Shown: one piece after another, positions 1 to 7,697 of the stretch
Layout: each line of letters starts with the position of its first letter
Numbering within the stretch: position 1 is the first letter of the stretch
From: a virus
Length of the DNA stretch: 47,219 nt
Strand: one strand, 5' to 3'
Virus record (IMG/VR): IMGVR_UViG_3300012228_000005
Span: 1-47,219 of that record
Position numbers and translations under genes: made by a program
Notes under the pieces: generated by a model
Databases searched by the model: none
What the model saw: only the letters and a program-made list of their open reading frames with translations
Told to the model about the DNA's origin: nothing

Positions 1-123
1 CAGGACGGCGGCGAGCTCGTGCTGGGTGGCATGGACCAGGGCCGGCGGCTCTTCTCGACGCAGTACCACATCGTCTACGTCAACGAGATGACCGAGCTCA
101 CCGAAGCTGAGTGGATGTCGCTC
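1..123. repeat. terminal direct repeat, left copy
   Basis: These 123 bases are identical to 47097-47219 at the other end of the window. The reading frame of the terminase gene continues perfectly across the join, so the repeat marks closure of a circular or circularly permuted molecule and not a biological duplication. It lies in coding sequence around the terminase Walker B strand, which makes a true packaged terminal repeat unlikely but not excluded. Confidence 0.95.
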
Positions 124-1236
124 CACCGCGCGCTCCGCCGTCCTGGCGGGCCTGGCTGGCATCTCCTGATCGGGGACGCCAACCCCGATGCCGAGTTCCA
201 CTGGGCGCACAGGCGCTTCCCTGACCCCATGCCCCACGGGCTCAGGCGGGTTCGCCAGGGTGGGCGCGAGCGGATCCTCTCGTGGCACAAGGACAATCCC
301 GCCATCACGCCCGAGTACATCAAGCGGCTCGACCAGCAGATGGTCGGGCACATGCACGACAGGCTCTTCAAGGGCCTGTGGAGGACGGCCTCCGGACTCG
401 TCTACGGCGGCTACAACCCCTTCGTGCACCTGCAGGCGATCCGGCTCCTGTGGCCGCGGGACGCCTTCGGGAAGCCCATCCGCGGCGAGACGGTCACCTG
501 CCAATTCACGTCGCTCCAGTGGTCGACCGAGCTCACCTGGTTCGCGGGCGGCATGGACTTCGGGCACACCAGCCCGGGCGCCATCGAGATTGGGGGCTTC
601 GATGCCGAGCGGCGCTGCGTGCGCGTGGCTGAGGTCTACCACACGAAGAAGGACCTCGAGTGGTGGGCAGAGTGGGTGGCGGACCTCTGGTCCGTCTATC
701 GCATGCGGTTCCTGGCGTGCGACTCAGCGGACGGGAGCTCTACCGGCCCTGGTGCTATCGAGAGGCTCAACGACCACCTGCAGAAGCGAGGGGTCCCCCG
801 GATCGCCAAGCCCGTCCAGAAGCCGAGACGGAAGCTCACGATGCTGAACGCGGTCCGGGAAGCCCTGCGGCCACGCATCTCCGATGGCTTCCCGAGCCTC
901 GTGTTCGGGCGGGATGCCCTGCGCTGCAAGCCCGACCCGGCCCTGCTCGATCAGAAGCTCCCGATCTCGCTCGAGCAGGAGATCGTGGGTCTCGTCATCA
1001 AGACGCCACGCGAGACCGAGCGCGGTGACGTCCAGTTCGAAGAAGAGGATCCCGCCTGCCCAAATCACGGCTGTGATGCGCTAGGGTATCTCCTCCTCGA
1101 AGCGTGGAAAAAGGACCTGAGCAAACGGAAGCAGGAGCCCGTGCGGCTCCTACAGGACGCGGACCAGATGCTGTCGGAGACGGCGTACGACCTGGCACGG
1201 AGAGAGCGACGCGGGCGCAGGAGAGGCCGCGCATGA
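1..1236 (+). CDS. terL: terminase large subunit, C-terminal 411 residues (gene continues from 45933-47096)
   Basis: TerL is the ATPase-nuclease that pumps DNA into the prohead and cuts it. Position 1 is in frame with the N-terminal part at the far end of the window; joined, they give a 799-residue precursor, or 518 residues once the intein is removed, a normal TerL length. Here I see the Walker B strand HIVYVNEMTEL early in the segment, then the RNase H-like nuclease with three acidic sites: GMDFG near nt 552, CDSA near nt 718, and HGCDALGYLL near nt 1066. The Walker B acidic pair is N-E instead of the usual D-E, seen in some phage terminases. The stop overlaps the next start (ATGA). The family is certain; the packaging mechanism cannot be read from this. 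Confidence 0.93.
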   Translation, partial: QDGGELVLGGMDQGRRLFSTQYHIVYVNEMTELTEAEWMSLHRALRRPGGPGWHLLIGDANPDAEFHWAHRRFPDPMPHGLRRVRQGGRERILSWHKDNPAITPEYIKRLDQQMVGHMHDRLFKGLWRTASGLVYGGYNPFVHLQAIRLLWPRDAFGKPIRGETVTCQFTSLQWSTELTWFAGGMDFGHTSPGAIEIGGFDAERRCVRVAEVYHTKKDLEWWAEWVADLWSVYRMRFLACDSADGSSTGPGAIERLNDHLQKRGVPRIAKPVQKPRRKLTMLNAVREALRPRISDGFPSLVFGRDALRCKPDPALLDQKLPISLEQEIVGLVIKTPRETERGDVQFEEEDPACPNHGCDALGYLLLEAWKKDLSKRKQEPVRLLQDADQMLSETAYDLARRERRGRRRGRA

Positions 1237-1340
1237 GCCTGCGAATGCGAGAGGCCCTGCGCCAGCCCAGGCGATGGCAGCCCGTAGGCGCGATTCAGAC
1301 GAAGCCCAGCGCCACGCACTGGCTGGAGCGCAGGCCGTGA
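1233..1340 (+). CDS. 35-residue basic peptide
   Basis: A short frame starting in the ATGA overlap with the terL stop and ending in a GTGA overlap with the next gene. The peptide begins MSLRMREALRQPRRW and is Arg-rich. No family is recognised. The perfect overlap on both sides suggests translation, if only as a coupling leader, but so short a frame may be fortuitous. Confidence 0.4.
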   Translation: MSLRMREALRQPRRWQPVGAIQTKPSATHWLERRP

Positions 1341-1615
1341 AGGGAAGCCCGCCCCGCAAGCATCGCCCCGGCTTCGGCTGGCCCGTCGACCTAGCGAAGG
1401 ACGACCAGGCCAACTGCTCGAAGTGCGGCGCTCCGATCTACTGGGTGAACATCGAGACCAAGGCCGGCGCGGTGAAAGCACATCCCCTCTCGGAGGCGCT
1501 GGCGACCCGCGACGGTGAGCAGGTGTACCTGGCTTCGCACTTCTCGGATTGCCCCGCCGCGCAGAGCTTTAGGCCGCCCGAAGTGAAAATGGGCGCAGGA
1601 GGGAAGCCGACGTGA
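1337..1615 (+). CDS. small zinc-ribbon-like protein
   Basis: A 92-residue protein. The start was chosen as the GTG at 1337 because it overlaps the preceding stop in a GTGA quartet; an ATG at 1274 would lengthen it in the same frame. It carries CSKCGAP, then a short beta-like stretch with AHPLSEAL and SHFSDC, so two Cys plus distal His/Cys could bind one zinc ion. This layout is common in small phage proteins of unknown function that recognise nucleic acid or protein. The gene at 31436 has a similar CAKCGA...HWKTC arrangement. The stop overlaps the next start (GTGA). Confidence 0.65.
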   Translation: MKGSPPRKHRPGFGWPVDLAKDDQANCSKCGAPIYWVNIETKAGAVKAHPLSEALATRDGEQVYLASHFSDCPAAQSFRPPEVKMGAGGKPT

Positions 1616-1884
1616 CCATTGATCCGATGGAGGAGGCCAATGTGGGTCAGGTCTTTACTGAGAGATACGACCGATATAACGGCCAGAAGTTCCTTCGGCC
1701 CGCGTTCTACCCCGACGCGGAAATCTCTGTCACGCTGCCTGTTCCACACGCCAAGCCCCCAATCTTCATGGCCGCGCTCTACGTCGACTTTGGCGATGGA
1801 GGCTGGACGTGCAGCGCAACGGGCCGCTCGCCTCGCGAAGCCTGCGAGGCCCTGCGAGACGTGCTTTCGAAGACGACGCATTGA
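1612..1884 (+). CDS. hypothetical protein, 90 aa
   Basis: Starts at GTG within a GTGA overlap and is itself followed by a TTGA overlap. The protein is acidic to neutral with alternating hydrophobic segments (FMAALYVDFGDGGW) and a C-terminal helix (PREACEALRDVLSK). It resembles small single-domain beta-alpha phage proteins in outline only. No family recognised. Position between terL and the first non-coding element gives no functional hint. Confidence 0.6.
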   Translation: MTIDPMEEANVGQVFTERYDRYNGQKFLRPAFYPDAEISVTLPVPHAKPPIFMAALYVDFGDGGWTCSATGRSPREACEALRDVLSKTTH

Positions 1885-2375
1885 CCCCCTCCAACCGCCA
1901 GCCTGGCGCCGACCGTTGGAACTTTTTGCTCCCCACGAAGCGAGGCCTCGCGACACCACGCCGCGAGCTCCTTCCTGGAGCGGTCACCGTGGTCGTCAAT
2001 GGCGCCATCGCCTGGACGAAAGACAACCGGGCCGAGGTCTGGGCGACTGATACGGTCGCCAGCCAGGTGGCCAAGTTCCCACCAGGGCTCTCTGTCTGGG
2101 GGCCCCTGGAGAGCGCCCCCGCCTTCAAGGCCGCGTGCATCCCATTCCTCCCGCTGAAGCCCAACGCGGTCATGGGGCCAGGCAGCGTGCCTCGGCCCGC
2201 GGACGCCTTCTTTCTCTCGCTCGCCTTCGCGCTCGAGAACCTCGGGGCGAAGCGAGTGCGTGTCTTCGGATCCAGGGACTGGAACAGGCCGGATGTCAGG
2301 TGGAAGAGGTGGGCGCTCGCTCGCATCCAGCGTCTGGCGGGGGCCCAGGGGATTGAGATCGAACGCGCCCCTTAG
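1881..2375 (+). CDS. hypothetical protein, possibly a Rossmann-like fold (DUF115/sialyltransferase-like)
   Basis: A protein of 164 residues if it starts at TTG 1881, chosen because it overlaps the upstream stop; the frame is open back to 1809. A hydrophobic strand followed by a small-residue turn (AVTVVVNGAIAW), an Asp-containing segment (VWATDTVASQ) and a late helix-strand (LGAKRVRVFGSRDW) are arranged as in Rossmann-type phage proteins distantly related to DUF115 glycosyltransferase-like enzymes. That comparison is by eye and weak. It is the last gene before the 2376-2817 non-coding stretch. Confidence 0.5.
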   Translation: MTPSNRQPGADRWNFLLPTKRGLATPRRELLPGAVTVVVNGAIAWTKDNRAEVWATDTVASQVAKFPPGLSVWGPLESAPAFKAACIPFLPLKPNAVMGPGSVPRPADAFFLSLAFALENLGAKRVRVFGSRDWNRPDVRWKRWALARIQRLAGAQGIEIERAP

Positions 2376-2414
2376 AGCTCCAGCCCCTCTCTGCCGCCCG
2401 GAGGCGGACGGACT

Positions 2415-2790
2415 CACCCCCTCCAGACCCCCTCCTATCCTCCCCGTTGGGGAGGCTCTGAAAGAGGGGTGACCCCGCCGACGCCGCTTGATTCCCTACG
2501 GGCGTGGGCCGTGATCCATCAGGCCGTCAGATCGACCTGGTGGGCGCTCCGAATCCGGTGTGCTGACGCGGCCAGTGAGCGCGCCAGCAGCAACCTCGAG
2601 GGCCAGTCTCACGCATGAAGCGACCGGCATGGCCCTGAAAACCCGGGGCAACCCTTGCGAGACGCTCTCGCTTCGGTCACCGTGGAACGCACTGGCTTTC
2701 ATTCAGGCGCTGGTCTACCGCCGCCAAGTCGACCATGCTCGGGGCCCGACCTTTCCGCTTGCGGGAAGACCGGGCCCCGAGCTTTTCTTG
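2415..2790 (+). ncRNA. putative structured RNA, copy A (duplicated, inverted, at 31016-31376)
   Basis: The 442 bp between 2376 and 2817 hold no convincing gene. This element shares ordered blocks with the reverse complement of 31016-31376: CACCCCCTCC at the 5' end (2415-2424), a 16-nt block at 2595-2610, a 27-nt identical block at 2623-2649, a 25-nt block with one mismatch at 2704-2728, then a hairpin with a T-rich tail. AGGGCCA (2599-2605) pairs perfectly with TGGCCCT (2630-2636), and both arms are conserved in copy B. The 5' part can also fold (CCTCCCC with GGGGAGG around 2439-2455). Block spacings differ between copies by 23 and 4 nt, not multiples of three, which argues against a protein. 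Confidence 0.6.
2737..2789 (+). terminator. strong intrinsic terminator
   Basis: A perfect 12-bp stem, GCTCGGGGCCCG (2737-2748) pairing with CGGGCCCCGAGC (2771-2782), encloses a loop that has its own small stem, and is followed at once by TTTTCTT. It ends the putative RNA copy A and would also insulate the terminase-side genes from the next operon. Confidence 0.85.
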
Positions 2791-2817
2791 AGGACTGGCC
2801 TGTGATCTCCTTGGCGC

Positions 2818-3057
2818 ATGGAGCACCCCCACCCGTGCTGTGACCCTGGCTTCTGGATGGCGCTCGAAGCGCGCCTCTCCGGGATCGAGCGCACGCTCAT
2901 GGGCGGGCTCACGCCAGCCCAGGTGGCGCTCCTGAAGGCCGAGCTCGCGGCCCTCGCCGGAGAACTTCGCGGCTCTCGGATCCTGCTCGAGCTCGCCATC
3001 AAGAAGGCCAACCGTTCAACCCGCCGACCTGTCCCGAAAGGAAAGATCCCATCATGA
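2818..3057 (+). CDS. hypothetical protein, 79 aa
   Basis: A small helical protein starting with MEHPHPCCDPGFWMALEARL, followed by an Ala/Leu-rich amphipathic helix (LLKAELAALAGEL) and a basic tail. No family recognised. It is the first gene after the terminator at 2737-2789, so it probably begins a transcript; its stop overlaps the next start (ATGA). Confidence 0.55.
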   Translation: MEHPHPCCDPGFWMALEARLSGIERTLMGGLTPAQVALLKAELAALAGELRGSRILLELAIKKANRSTRRPVPKGKIPS

Positions 3058-3287
3058 CCAGCCCCCTCCTCTCCGTCCTCGCCGAGGAAATCACCCAGAC
3101 CCGTGGCGTGATGGCCTCGGCTACCGAGCTCATCAACGGCTTCGCCCAGCGCATCGCCGATGCCATCACCGCAGCGCTCGTGAACGGCGCCACCGAGGCT
3201 GAGCTCGAGCCCTTCCGACAGCTCGAGGTCGAGCTCGAGGAGAGCCGGAACGCTCTGGCCGCTGCTGTCGCCGCGAACCCGCGGTAA
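3054..3287 (+). CDS. hypothetical helical protein, 77 aa
   Basis: Begins in an ATGA overlap with the upstream gene and is almost entirely predicted helix, with heptad-like spacing (LEPFRQLEVELEESRNALAAAVA), so it may form a coiled coil or oligomer. The two-gene pair 2818-3287 ends at a hairpin. No family recognised. Confidence 0.6.
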   Translation: MTSPLLSVLAEEITQTRGVMASATELINGFAQRIADAITAALVNGATEAELEPFRQLEVELEESRNALAAAVAANPR

Positions 3288-3313
3288 ACAGCCGGGCAGG
3301 CCCTTTCCGCAAA

Positions 3314-3348
3314 GCGAGCGCGCGGTCAGACTGCGCGCTCGCTCGTTT
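3314..3348 (+). terminator. GC-rich hairpin, possible terminator
   Basis: GCGAGCGCGC (3314-3323) pairs perfectly with GCGCGCTCGC (3333-3342) around a 9-nt loop, followed by TCGTTTCC, a poor T-tract. It separates the 2818-3287 gene pair from the gene at 3381, which has its own strong ribosome site (GAAGGAG). It may act as an attenuator or a processing site. Confidence 0.55.
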
Positions 3349-3380
3349 CCTATCCCATGCCCTGAAGGAGATTCTGACCA

Positions 3381-3755
3381 ATGGCTCTAGAAAAGCTCTG
3401 CCTTGAGGCTCTCGTCAAGATGGACGACGGCCGAATCCGAGAAGCGTTCGAGCAAGCCCTGAAGCGTTGCGAGGACGACTGCCGAGACCGGCCGATGCTC
3501 AAGAAGGATCGGACCGTGACGTTGGAGGCGAAGATCGTGCCCGTCGCTGATGAGGAGGGCGCGCTAGTCGAGTGCCTCCTACAGCTCCAGGTGAAGGACC
3601 AGCGCCCGGTGCGCTCCTCCAAGGTCTACCACATGAGCGCGGCTCGTCAGGGCCTGTGGCTCAACGAGCTCTCGCCTGACGACGCACGTCAGATGACCAT
3701 CGACGGCCCCGAGCTCCAGGCTGTGCCCGAGAAGGAGGTGGCCGATGCTCGCTGA
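3381..3755 (+). CDS. hypothetical protein, 124 aa
   Basis: Preceded by GAAGGAG at a suitable distance. The protein has a helical N-terminal part (REAFEQALKRCEDDC), then beta-rich sequence (RTVTLEAKIVPVADEEGALVECLLQLQVK) and a SKVYHMS segment. I recognise it only as a type of small protein often found next to a larger beta-rich partner in phages; it overlaps the following gene by 11 bp, supporting a functional pair. No enzymatic motif seen. Confidence 0.65.
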   Translation: MALEKLCLEALVKMDDGRIREAFEQALKRCEDDCRDRPMLKKDRTVTLEAKIVPVADEEGALVECLLQLQVKDQRPVRSSKVYHMSAARQGLWLNELSPDDARQMTIDGPELQAVPEKEVADAR

Positions 3756-4515
3756 AGCCATCGCCAAGATCGTCTCGCTTGCCCCCAACATCGCCGAGCT
3801 CGAGGTGCTGCGCATTCCCGAGCTTCCGCGCAAGGTGTTCGTCCGCAGCCCGGGAGGCGAGGTCAGGGAGTTCGAGCGCGAGCCCACGCCACGCCACGCG
3901 AACATCGACAGCCTCGAGGATCTCATCGCAGCGCTCGTGGATCGGGCCATCGCCCAAGATCCGGAGGTGTACCACACCGCCAACGCCGTGATTGTCCTAC
4001 TCGATCGCACGCAACGACACGAGCAGATCGGCATGCCCCTGTTTTTCAGCCAGAGATTCTCCTGGCTCATGGGCACGGATTACCGGTCAGGCTCTCCGCG
4101 CGAGATCGTGAAAGCTCTCCAGCGCGGCCTTGGATCGTCCGCGCCCTTTCCGGTGGTGGACGCCATCCGGCGCGTCAACTTCACCCGCACGAACGCGGGC
4201 GCCTCAGTCGTCGAGCACGGCAAGGAGTCGCTCGGCCGTTCCGTGGAGGCTGTCGTCCAGCAGGCCGACAAGATCCCGGAGCGCTTCGTGGTGCGCGTCC
4301 CGGTCTACTCGAACCCGGGCCTCCAGGCCTTCCAGGCCGATGTCTGGATGGGCCTCTACCTCGACCTCGAGGGGCAAGCCATCGAGATCTGGCCCGAGCC
4401 CGACGCGATTCAGGCTGCCATCCAGACCGCCCAGGCTCGTCTCCACGAGGCCCTCGTGGCGGCCGAGTTCTGGCCCAACCCCGGGCCCGCACCGGTCTTC
4501 TACGGCACCCCCTGA
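3745..4515 (+). CDS. hypothetical protein, 256 aa (distantly DUF2303-like)
   Basis: The start overlaps the previous gene by 11 bp. It opens with a helix (MLAEAIAKIVSLAP), then strands carrying PRKVFVRSPGGEV, and ends with a helical segment rich in Ala (DAIQAAIQTAQARLHEALVAAEF). The overall order, and its pairing with the smaller upstream gene, recall YfdQ/DUF2303 phage proteins of unknown role, but I cannot confirm this by eye. It has no signal peptide, membrane segment or catalytic motif that I recognise. The 122 bp after it contain no gene. Confidence 0.6.
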   Translation: MLAEAIAKIVSLAPNIAELEVLRIPELPRKVFVRSPGGEVREFEREPTPRHANIDSLEDLIAALVDRAIAQDPEVYHTANAVIVLLDRTQRHEQIGMPLFFSQRFSWLMGTDYRSGSPREIVKALQRGLGSSAPFPVVDAIRRVNFTRTNAGASVVEHGKESLGRSVEAVVQQADKIPERFVVRVPVYSNPGLQAFQADVWMGLYLDLEGQAIEIWPEPDAIQAAIQTAQARLHEALVAAEFWPNPGPAPVFYGTP

Positions 4516-4637
4516 GCCATTGAAGCCCGAGGGCCCAGGGCGCAGACTGGCCCAGGCAATCTCCAAGGCCCGGCCGACTCTTCCACACCGGATACGGCTG
4601 GGCCCCTCACCTCCTCCCTCCCGCGGAAAGGTCCGCC

Positions 4638-4949
4638 ATGGCACACGAGAAGAACTGGGTTCCAGGGCCACCGACGATGAAGAAGAACCTCCCCGGCATC
4701 AAGATTCCGAAGAGCGCCGAAGGCACCTCGTTCCGGCGCAACGCCGGAGGGAAGCCGTCCACCGTGGGGGGCGGCACGATCAAGAAGAGCGGCGCGCTCT
4801 CCTACGGGAATGGCAAGCCCCGCTCGAGCTCCGGCGGCGCACGCGGCTCGACCCGCCACTTCGGCGAGTCGGTGGGCAACTCGGGCGGGCCCGGCTGGCG
4901 CGGCCCGAGCGGGCCCATGAGCTCGATGGGCTTCCGCGAGAAGGCGTAG
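4638..4949 (+). CDS. small basic Gly/Ser-rich protein, 103 aa
   Basis: Low-complexity, rich in Gly, Ser, Lys and Arg (RSSSGGARGSTRHFG), probably disordered. It lies directly upstream of the portal gene. Small basic proteins in this place are sometimes minor head components or DNA-binding proteins, but no family is recognised here. Confidence 0.6.
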   Translation: MAHEKNWVPGPPTMKKNLPGIKIPKSAEGTSFRRNAGGKPSTVGGGTIKKSGALSYGNGKPRSSSGGARGSTRHFGESVGNSGGPGWRGPSGPMSSMGFREKA

Positions 4950-4957
4950 GGCTCCCC

Positions 4958-5173
4958 ATGCGCACGCAGAAGGGCGGCCTCGCGCGCTTCAAGCGCCAGG
5001 CCAGGTACGGGGTTGCCAACCAGGCGCGCTACGAGGCCGAGCAGGCCGCGCAGCGTGAGGCCATGCAGGAGCGTCTCGCCTCGCAGCGGCGCGAGCGTCA
5101 GGCGCGGATCAAGAAGCCCAAGCAGGTCGAGAGGGGCATGAACGCGGGCACGATGGGCCGCTCTCGCCTGTAG
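4958..5173 (+). CDS. small basic coiled-coil protein, 71 aa
   Basis: Starts with MRTQKGGLARFKRQARYG and continues as a very basic Gln/Arg/Ala helix (QAAQREAMQERLASQRRER). It ends 7 bp before the portal start, so it is likely co-translated with it. No family recognised; nucleic-acid or scaffold binding would fit the charge but is inference only. Confidence 0.55.
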   Translation: MRTQKGGLARFKRQARYGVANQARYEAEQAAQREAMQERLASQRRERQARIKKPKQVERGMNAGTMGRSRL

Positions 5174-5180
5174 GGAGCCC

Positions 5181-7073
5181 ATGCTCGTAGCTGCCCGCCG
5201 GGCCTCCGACATGCTGGAGGAGGAGATCCGCCCCGCGGAGGAGTGGATCGAGGGCTTCTTCCAGGACTGGGATCAGCGCATGGCGCGCTACCACGGTCCA
5301 GGCTGGCGCGGCTATCAGGCGGGCCTCACGGCCGACGGCGACGGCGAGGAGTACGACCCCGAGAACTTCGCCTACGAATGGATGAGCCTGCGGGCGGCGC
5401 AGCTCGTCCTCGGGAACCCACGCTGCCGCTGCTCGACGACCCGCTCCGGGCCAGAGCGCGAGATGGTGAAGGCGCACCAGCTCGCCCTTAACCGCTGGAT
5501 CCGTGAGAGCGAGATGCGCACGCTCAACGAGAAGCTGGTCGCGGACTACGGCTTCCACCGCGCGATCTGCCTGACGCTCCCGAACCAGGACGATCAGTAC
5601 TCGGATCTCGACGACCCGCAGGGCTGGCCCAGCGCGAAGCGTGTCTCGCCCAGGCGCTACGTGTACGACGTGCGCGCGATCGAGAAAGAGGAGGAGCTAT
5701 GGCGCGGCCACAAGACCATCCACCAGAAGCACGAGCTCCTGGAGCGCGCCAAGGAGAGTCCCGAGGAGCACTGGGACGAGAAGGCCATCGAGGGGCTGAC
5801 CGAGGAGTACATGGTCGACCAGATGCGCGGCAAGGGCCGCGGGCGCGAGGGCTCAGCGCGCCGGCACGAAATCGTGCTCTACAACATCTGGATGAGGAAC
5901 TACAAGCCCACCAAGGCGGACCGGAAGCGCCATGGTGATGAGGCCTGGGACCGCGAGCTGCGCTTCGGCGCGTGGCTGACGCTCGGGGTGGTCGACGTCG
6001 GGGAAGGGAAATCCAAGTCGGGTTGGGTGCGTGCGCCCTACCCCTACTGGGGTCACCAGCGCGGTCCCTACGTCGTGATCGACGCCTATCCGATCCCGGA
6101 CGAGTCGGTGGGTCTCGCCCAGATCTCCGCGGTCGCGGAGCAGAGCCGCGAGCTCAACGTGCAGGCGCGAGCGCTCTCGCGCGCCATGCGCAAGTACAAG
6201 AAGGGCATCCTGGTCGATGCCTCCGATCCGGAGTTCGAGGAGAAGATCAAGGACTTCGAGGATCACTTCGTGGTGGGTCTCGACGGGCTCGACGACATCG
6301 ACAAGAAGGTGAAGGAGATCGAGCTCGGGGGCGCGACTCAGCAACACCTCGTGCACCTGGACGTCTCGCGGGATCGCCTCAACCGAAACGGCGGCATCAC
6401 CGACATCGAGCGCGGCCAGACCCAAGCGGGGGTCACGGCGACGGCCGACAAGCTGGCTGAGGAGGCGAGTGCGACCAAGGTTGGATTCGATGCCGTCAAG
6501 TTCATCGAGGGGATCCGGCACATCCTCGAGAACATCAGCGTCTACCTGGCGCTCGACGACACGCGGACAAGCCTCGGCACGGAGGGCGCGCGCGTGTTGC
6601 GCGACCCCGAGACGGGCAAGCCGGTGGAGGAGGCCGTCTACGTGGGCGGCATCAGCTCGAAGGCGGAGGCGCGCTGGTTTCGGGCGCTCTCGCTCGAGAT
6701 CGAACCCTACTCGATGGGCTCGACCAGCGAGATGCTGGAGCAGCAGCGCACGCTCCAGCTCATCAACCTGATCGCGGTTGTCCTGCCCATGATGGCCCAG
6801 TACCCATTCATGCTCTGGGATGAGTTCCTGGAGACGATCGGGGAGATGATGCACACGCCCAACCTCTCGGACTACTTCGATCCCGATGGGCTGAAGCAGT
6901 ACCAGGCCCTGATGCTCCAAGGGCAGCAGATCGAGGCGAAGCAGGGCATGGGGATACCGCAGGCTCGCCTCTCGCGTGACGTCTCGATGCTCCTCGGTGG
7001 CCGGCAGGCGCTCCCGAGGAATGGCAACCTCGTCTCAGCCTTCCAGGCCTCCCAGCGGCGCGTTGCGCAGTGA
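5181..7073 (+). CDS. portal protein
   Basis: A 630-residue protein in the position expected for the portal: downstream of terminase and upstream of scaffold and capsid. The portal forms the dodecameric vertex through which DNA is pumped and ejected, and docks terminase and neck. The N-terminal half has an acidic helical start (EEWIEGFFQDWDQRM) and mixed strands; the middle carries long helices with a repeated Asp/Lys pattern (EEKIKDFEDHFVVGLDGLDD), as in the portal stem and wing; the C-terminal part is a long helical segment (EMLEQQRTLQLINLIAVVL). The size matches podovirus portals (about 500-730 residues). I assign it by size, order and general look, not by a diagnostic motif. The stop overlaps the next start (GTGA). 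Confidence 0.72.
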   Translation: MLVAARRASDMLEEEIRPAEEWIEGFFQDWDQRMARYHGPGWRGYQAGLTADGDGEEYDPENFAYEWMSLRAAQLVLGNPRCRCSTTRSGPEREMVKAHQLALNRWIRESEMRTLNEKLVADYGFHRAICLTLPNQDDQYSDLDDPQGWPSAKRVSPRRYVYDVRAIEKEEELWRGHKTIHQKHELLERAKESPEEHWDEKAIEGLTEEYMVDQMRGKGRGREGSARRHEIVLYNIWMRNYKPTKADRKRHGDEAWDRELRFGAWLTLGVVDVGEGKSKSGWVRAPYPYWGHQRGPYVVIDAYPIPDESVGLAQISAVAEQSRELNVQARALSRAMRKYKKGILVDASDPEFEEKIKDFEDHFVVGLDGLDDIDKKVKEIELGGATQQHLVHLDVSRDRLNRNGGITDIERGQTQAGVTATADKLAEEASATKVGFDAVKFIEGIRHILENISVYLALDDTRTSLGTEGARVLRDPETGKPVEEAVYVGGISSKAEARWFRALSLEIEPYSMGSTSEMLEQQRTLQLINLIAVVLPMMAQYPFMLWDEFLETIGEMMHTPNLSDYFDPDGLKQYQALMLQGQQIEAKQGMGIPQARLSRDVSMLLGGRQALPRNGNLVSAFQASQRRVAQ

Positions 7074-7339
7074 CCGATCCGCTCGATCTCTGCGCGCTAT
7101 GCGGCGAGTCAACGGAGTCGAGCCCTTGGATCGTTCTCAATCGCTGGATCATCGGGACAGGGGTCGGTAGGGCGATGGTGGAAGCCCTGAACAAGGACGG
7201 TGAGTACCTGTGGGAAATGCTCCCTGAAGGAGCCGCTCAGGATGAGTTCGCCTCCGGCCGAGTACTTCACTGGCCGATCTGCGCAACCCAGTGGATTGAT
7301 GCGAAGATGGCCGAGACCGCAGTGGAGCTTCGTCAGTGA
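7070..7339 (+). CDS. small zinc-finger-like protein, 89 aa
   Basis: Starts in a GTGA overlap with the portal stop. An early CALCGES motif and a later ICATQW suggest a Cys-based metal site, although the fourth ligand is not clear. Otherwise hypothetical. The stop overlaps the next start (GTGA). Confidence 0.55.
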   Translation: MTDPLDLCALCGESTESSPWIVLNRWIIGTGVGRAMVEALNKDGEYLWEMLPEGAAQDEFASGRVLHWPICATQWIDAKMAETAVELRQ

Positions 7340-7656
7340 CCCATAGGCTCTACGCCTACGCCCATCCTCTCGATCCAGAGGCGAAGGTCTACCGCTGGTT
7401 CCCGAAGGACGGGGCCCCGGCCACGGTGCTCGAGCAGGACGTCGACTTCGAGCTCGTACCGGACAAACCGCGGGACACCACCCAGGCCTTCAAGTGCATC
7501 CGCGAGGGCTTCCGGTCCATCTCCTTACCCCGTTGGTGGCCCTACGCGAGGCACCACGACAAGGGCGGGGCGTGCGTGTTCGAGAGCGAGACCGAGGCGC
7601 TCGAGGCCGTGAAGCGCGCCAGGGACGCGGGCGAACCCGTGAACTGGGATCGCTAA
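7336..7656 (+). CDS. hypothetical protein, 106 aa
   Basis: Begins at GTG in a GTGA overlap. The protein is aromatic-rich (YAYAHPLDPEAKVYRWFPKDG; PRWWPYARHH) with a C-terminal helix (TEALEAVKRARDAG). No family recognised. It closes the portal-proximal coupled group; a putative promoter follows. Confidence 0.55.
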   Translation: MTHRLYAYAHPLDPEAKVYRWFPKDGAPATVLEQDVDFELVPDKPRDTTQAFKCIREGFRSISLPRWWPYARHHDKGGACVFESETEALEAVKRARDAGEPVNWDR

Positions 7657-7669
7657 CCCACTCCCGCCC

Positions 7670-7691
7670 TTGACCGCCCCCAGGTAGGCTC
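7670..7691 (+). promoter_or_regulatory. candidate phage promoter (GTAGGCTC motif)
   Basis: The octamer GTAGGCTC (7684-7691) recurs in five mostly intergenic places. TAGGCT fits a -10 of type TANNNT and ends only 7 nt before the ATG at 7698, so transcripts could be leaderless. A TTGACC at 7670 is too close to be a standard -35, so support is weak. Confidence 0.35.
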
Positions 7692-7697
7692 CCTCCC

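Noticed and set aside
2496-2702. Minus-strand 68-codon frame in the first RNA-like element, sharing a few residues with frames in the second copy
   Set aside because: The shared residues come from identical DNA blocks; between copies the reading frame shifts (spacings differ by 23 and 4 nt) and a stop interrupts it, so it is not a conserved protein.
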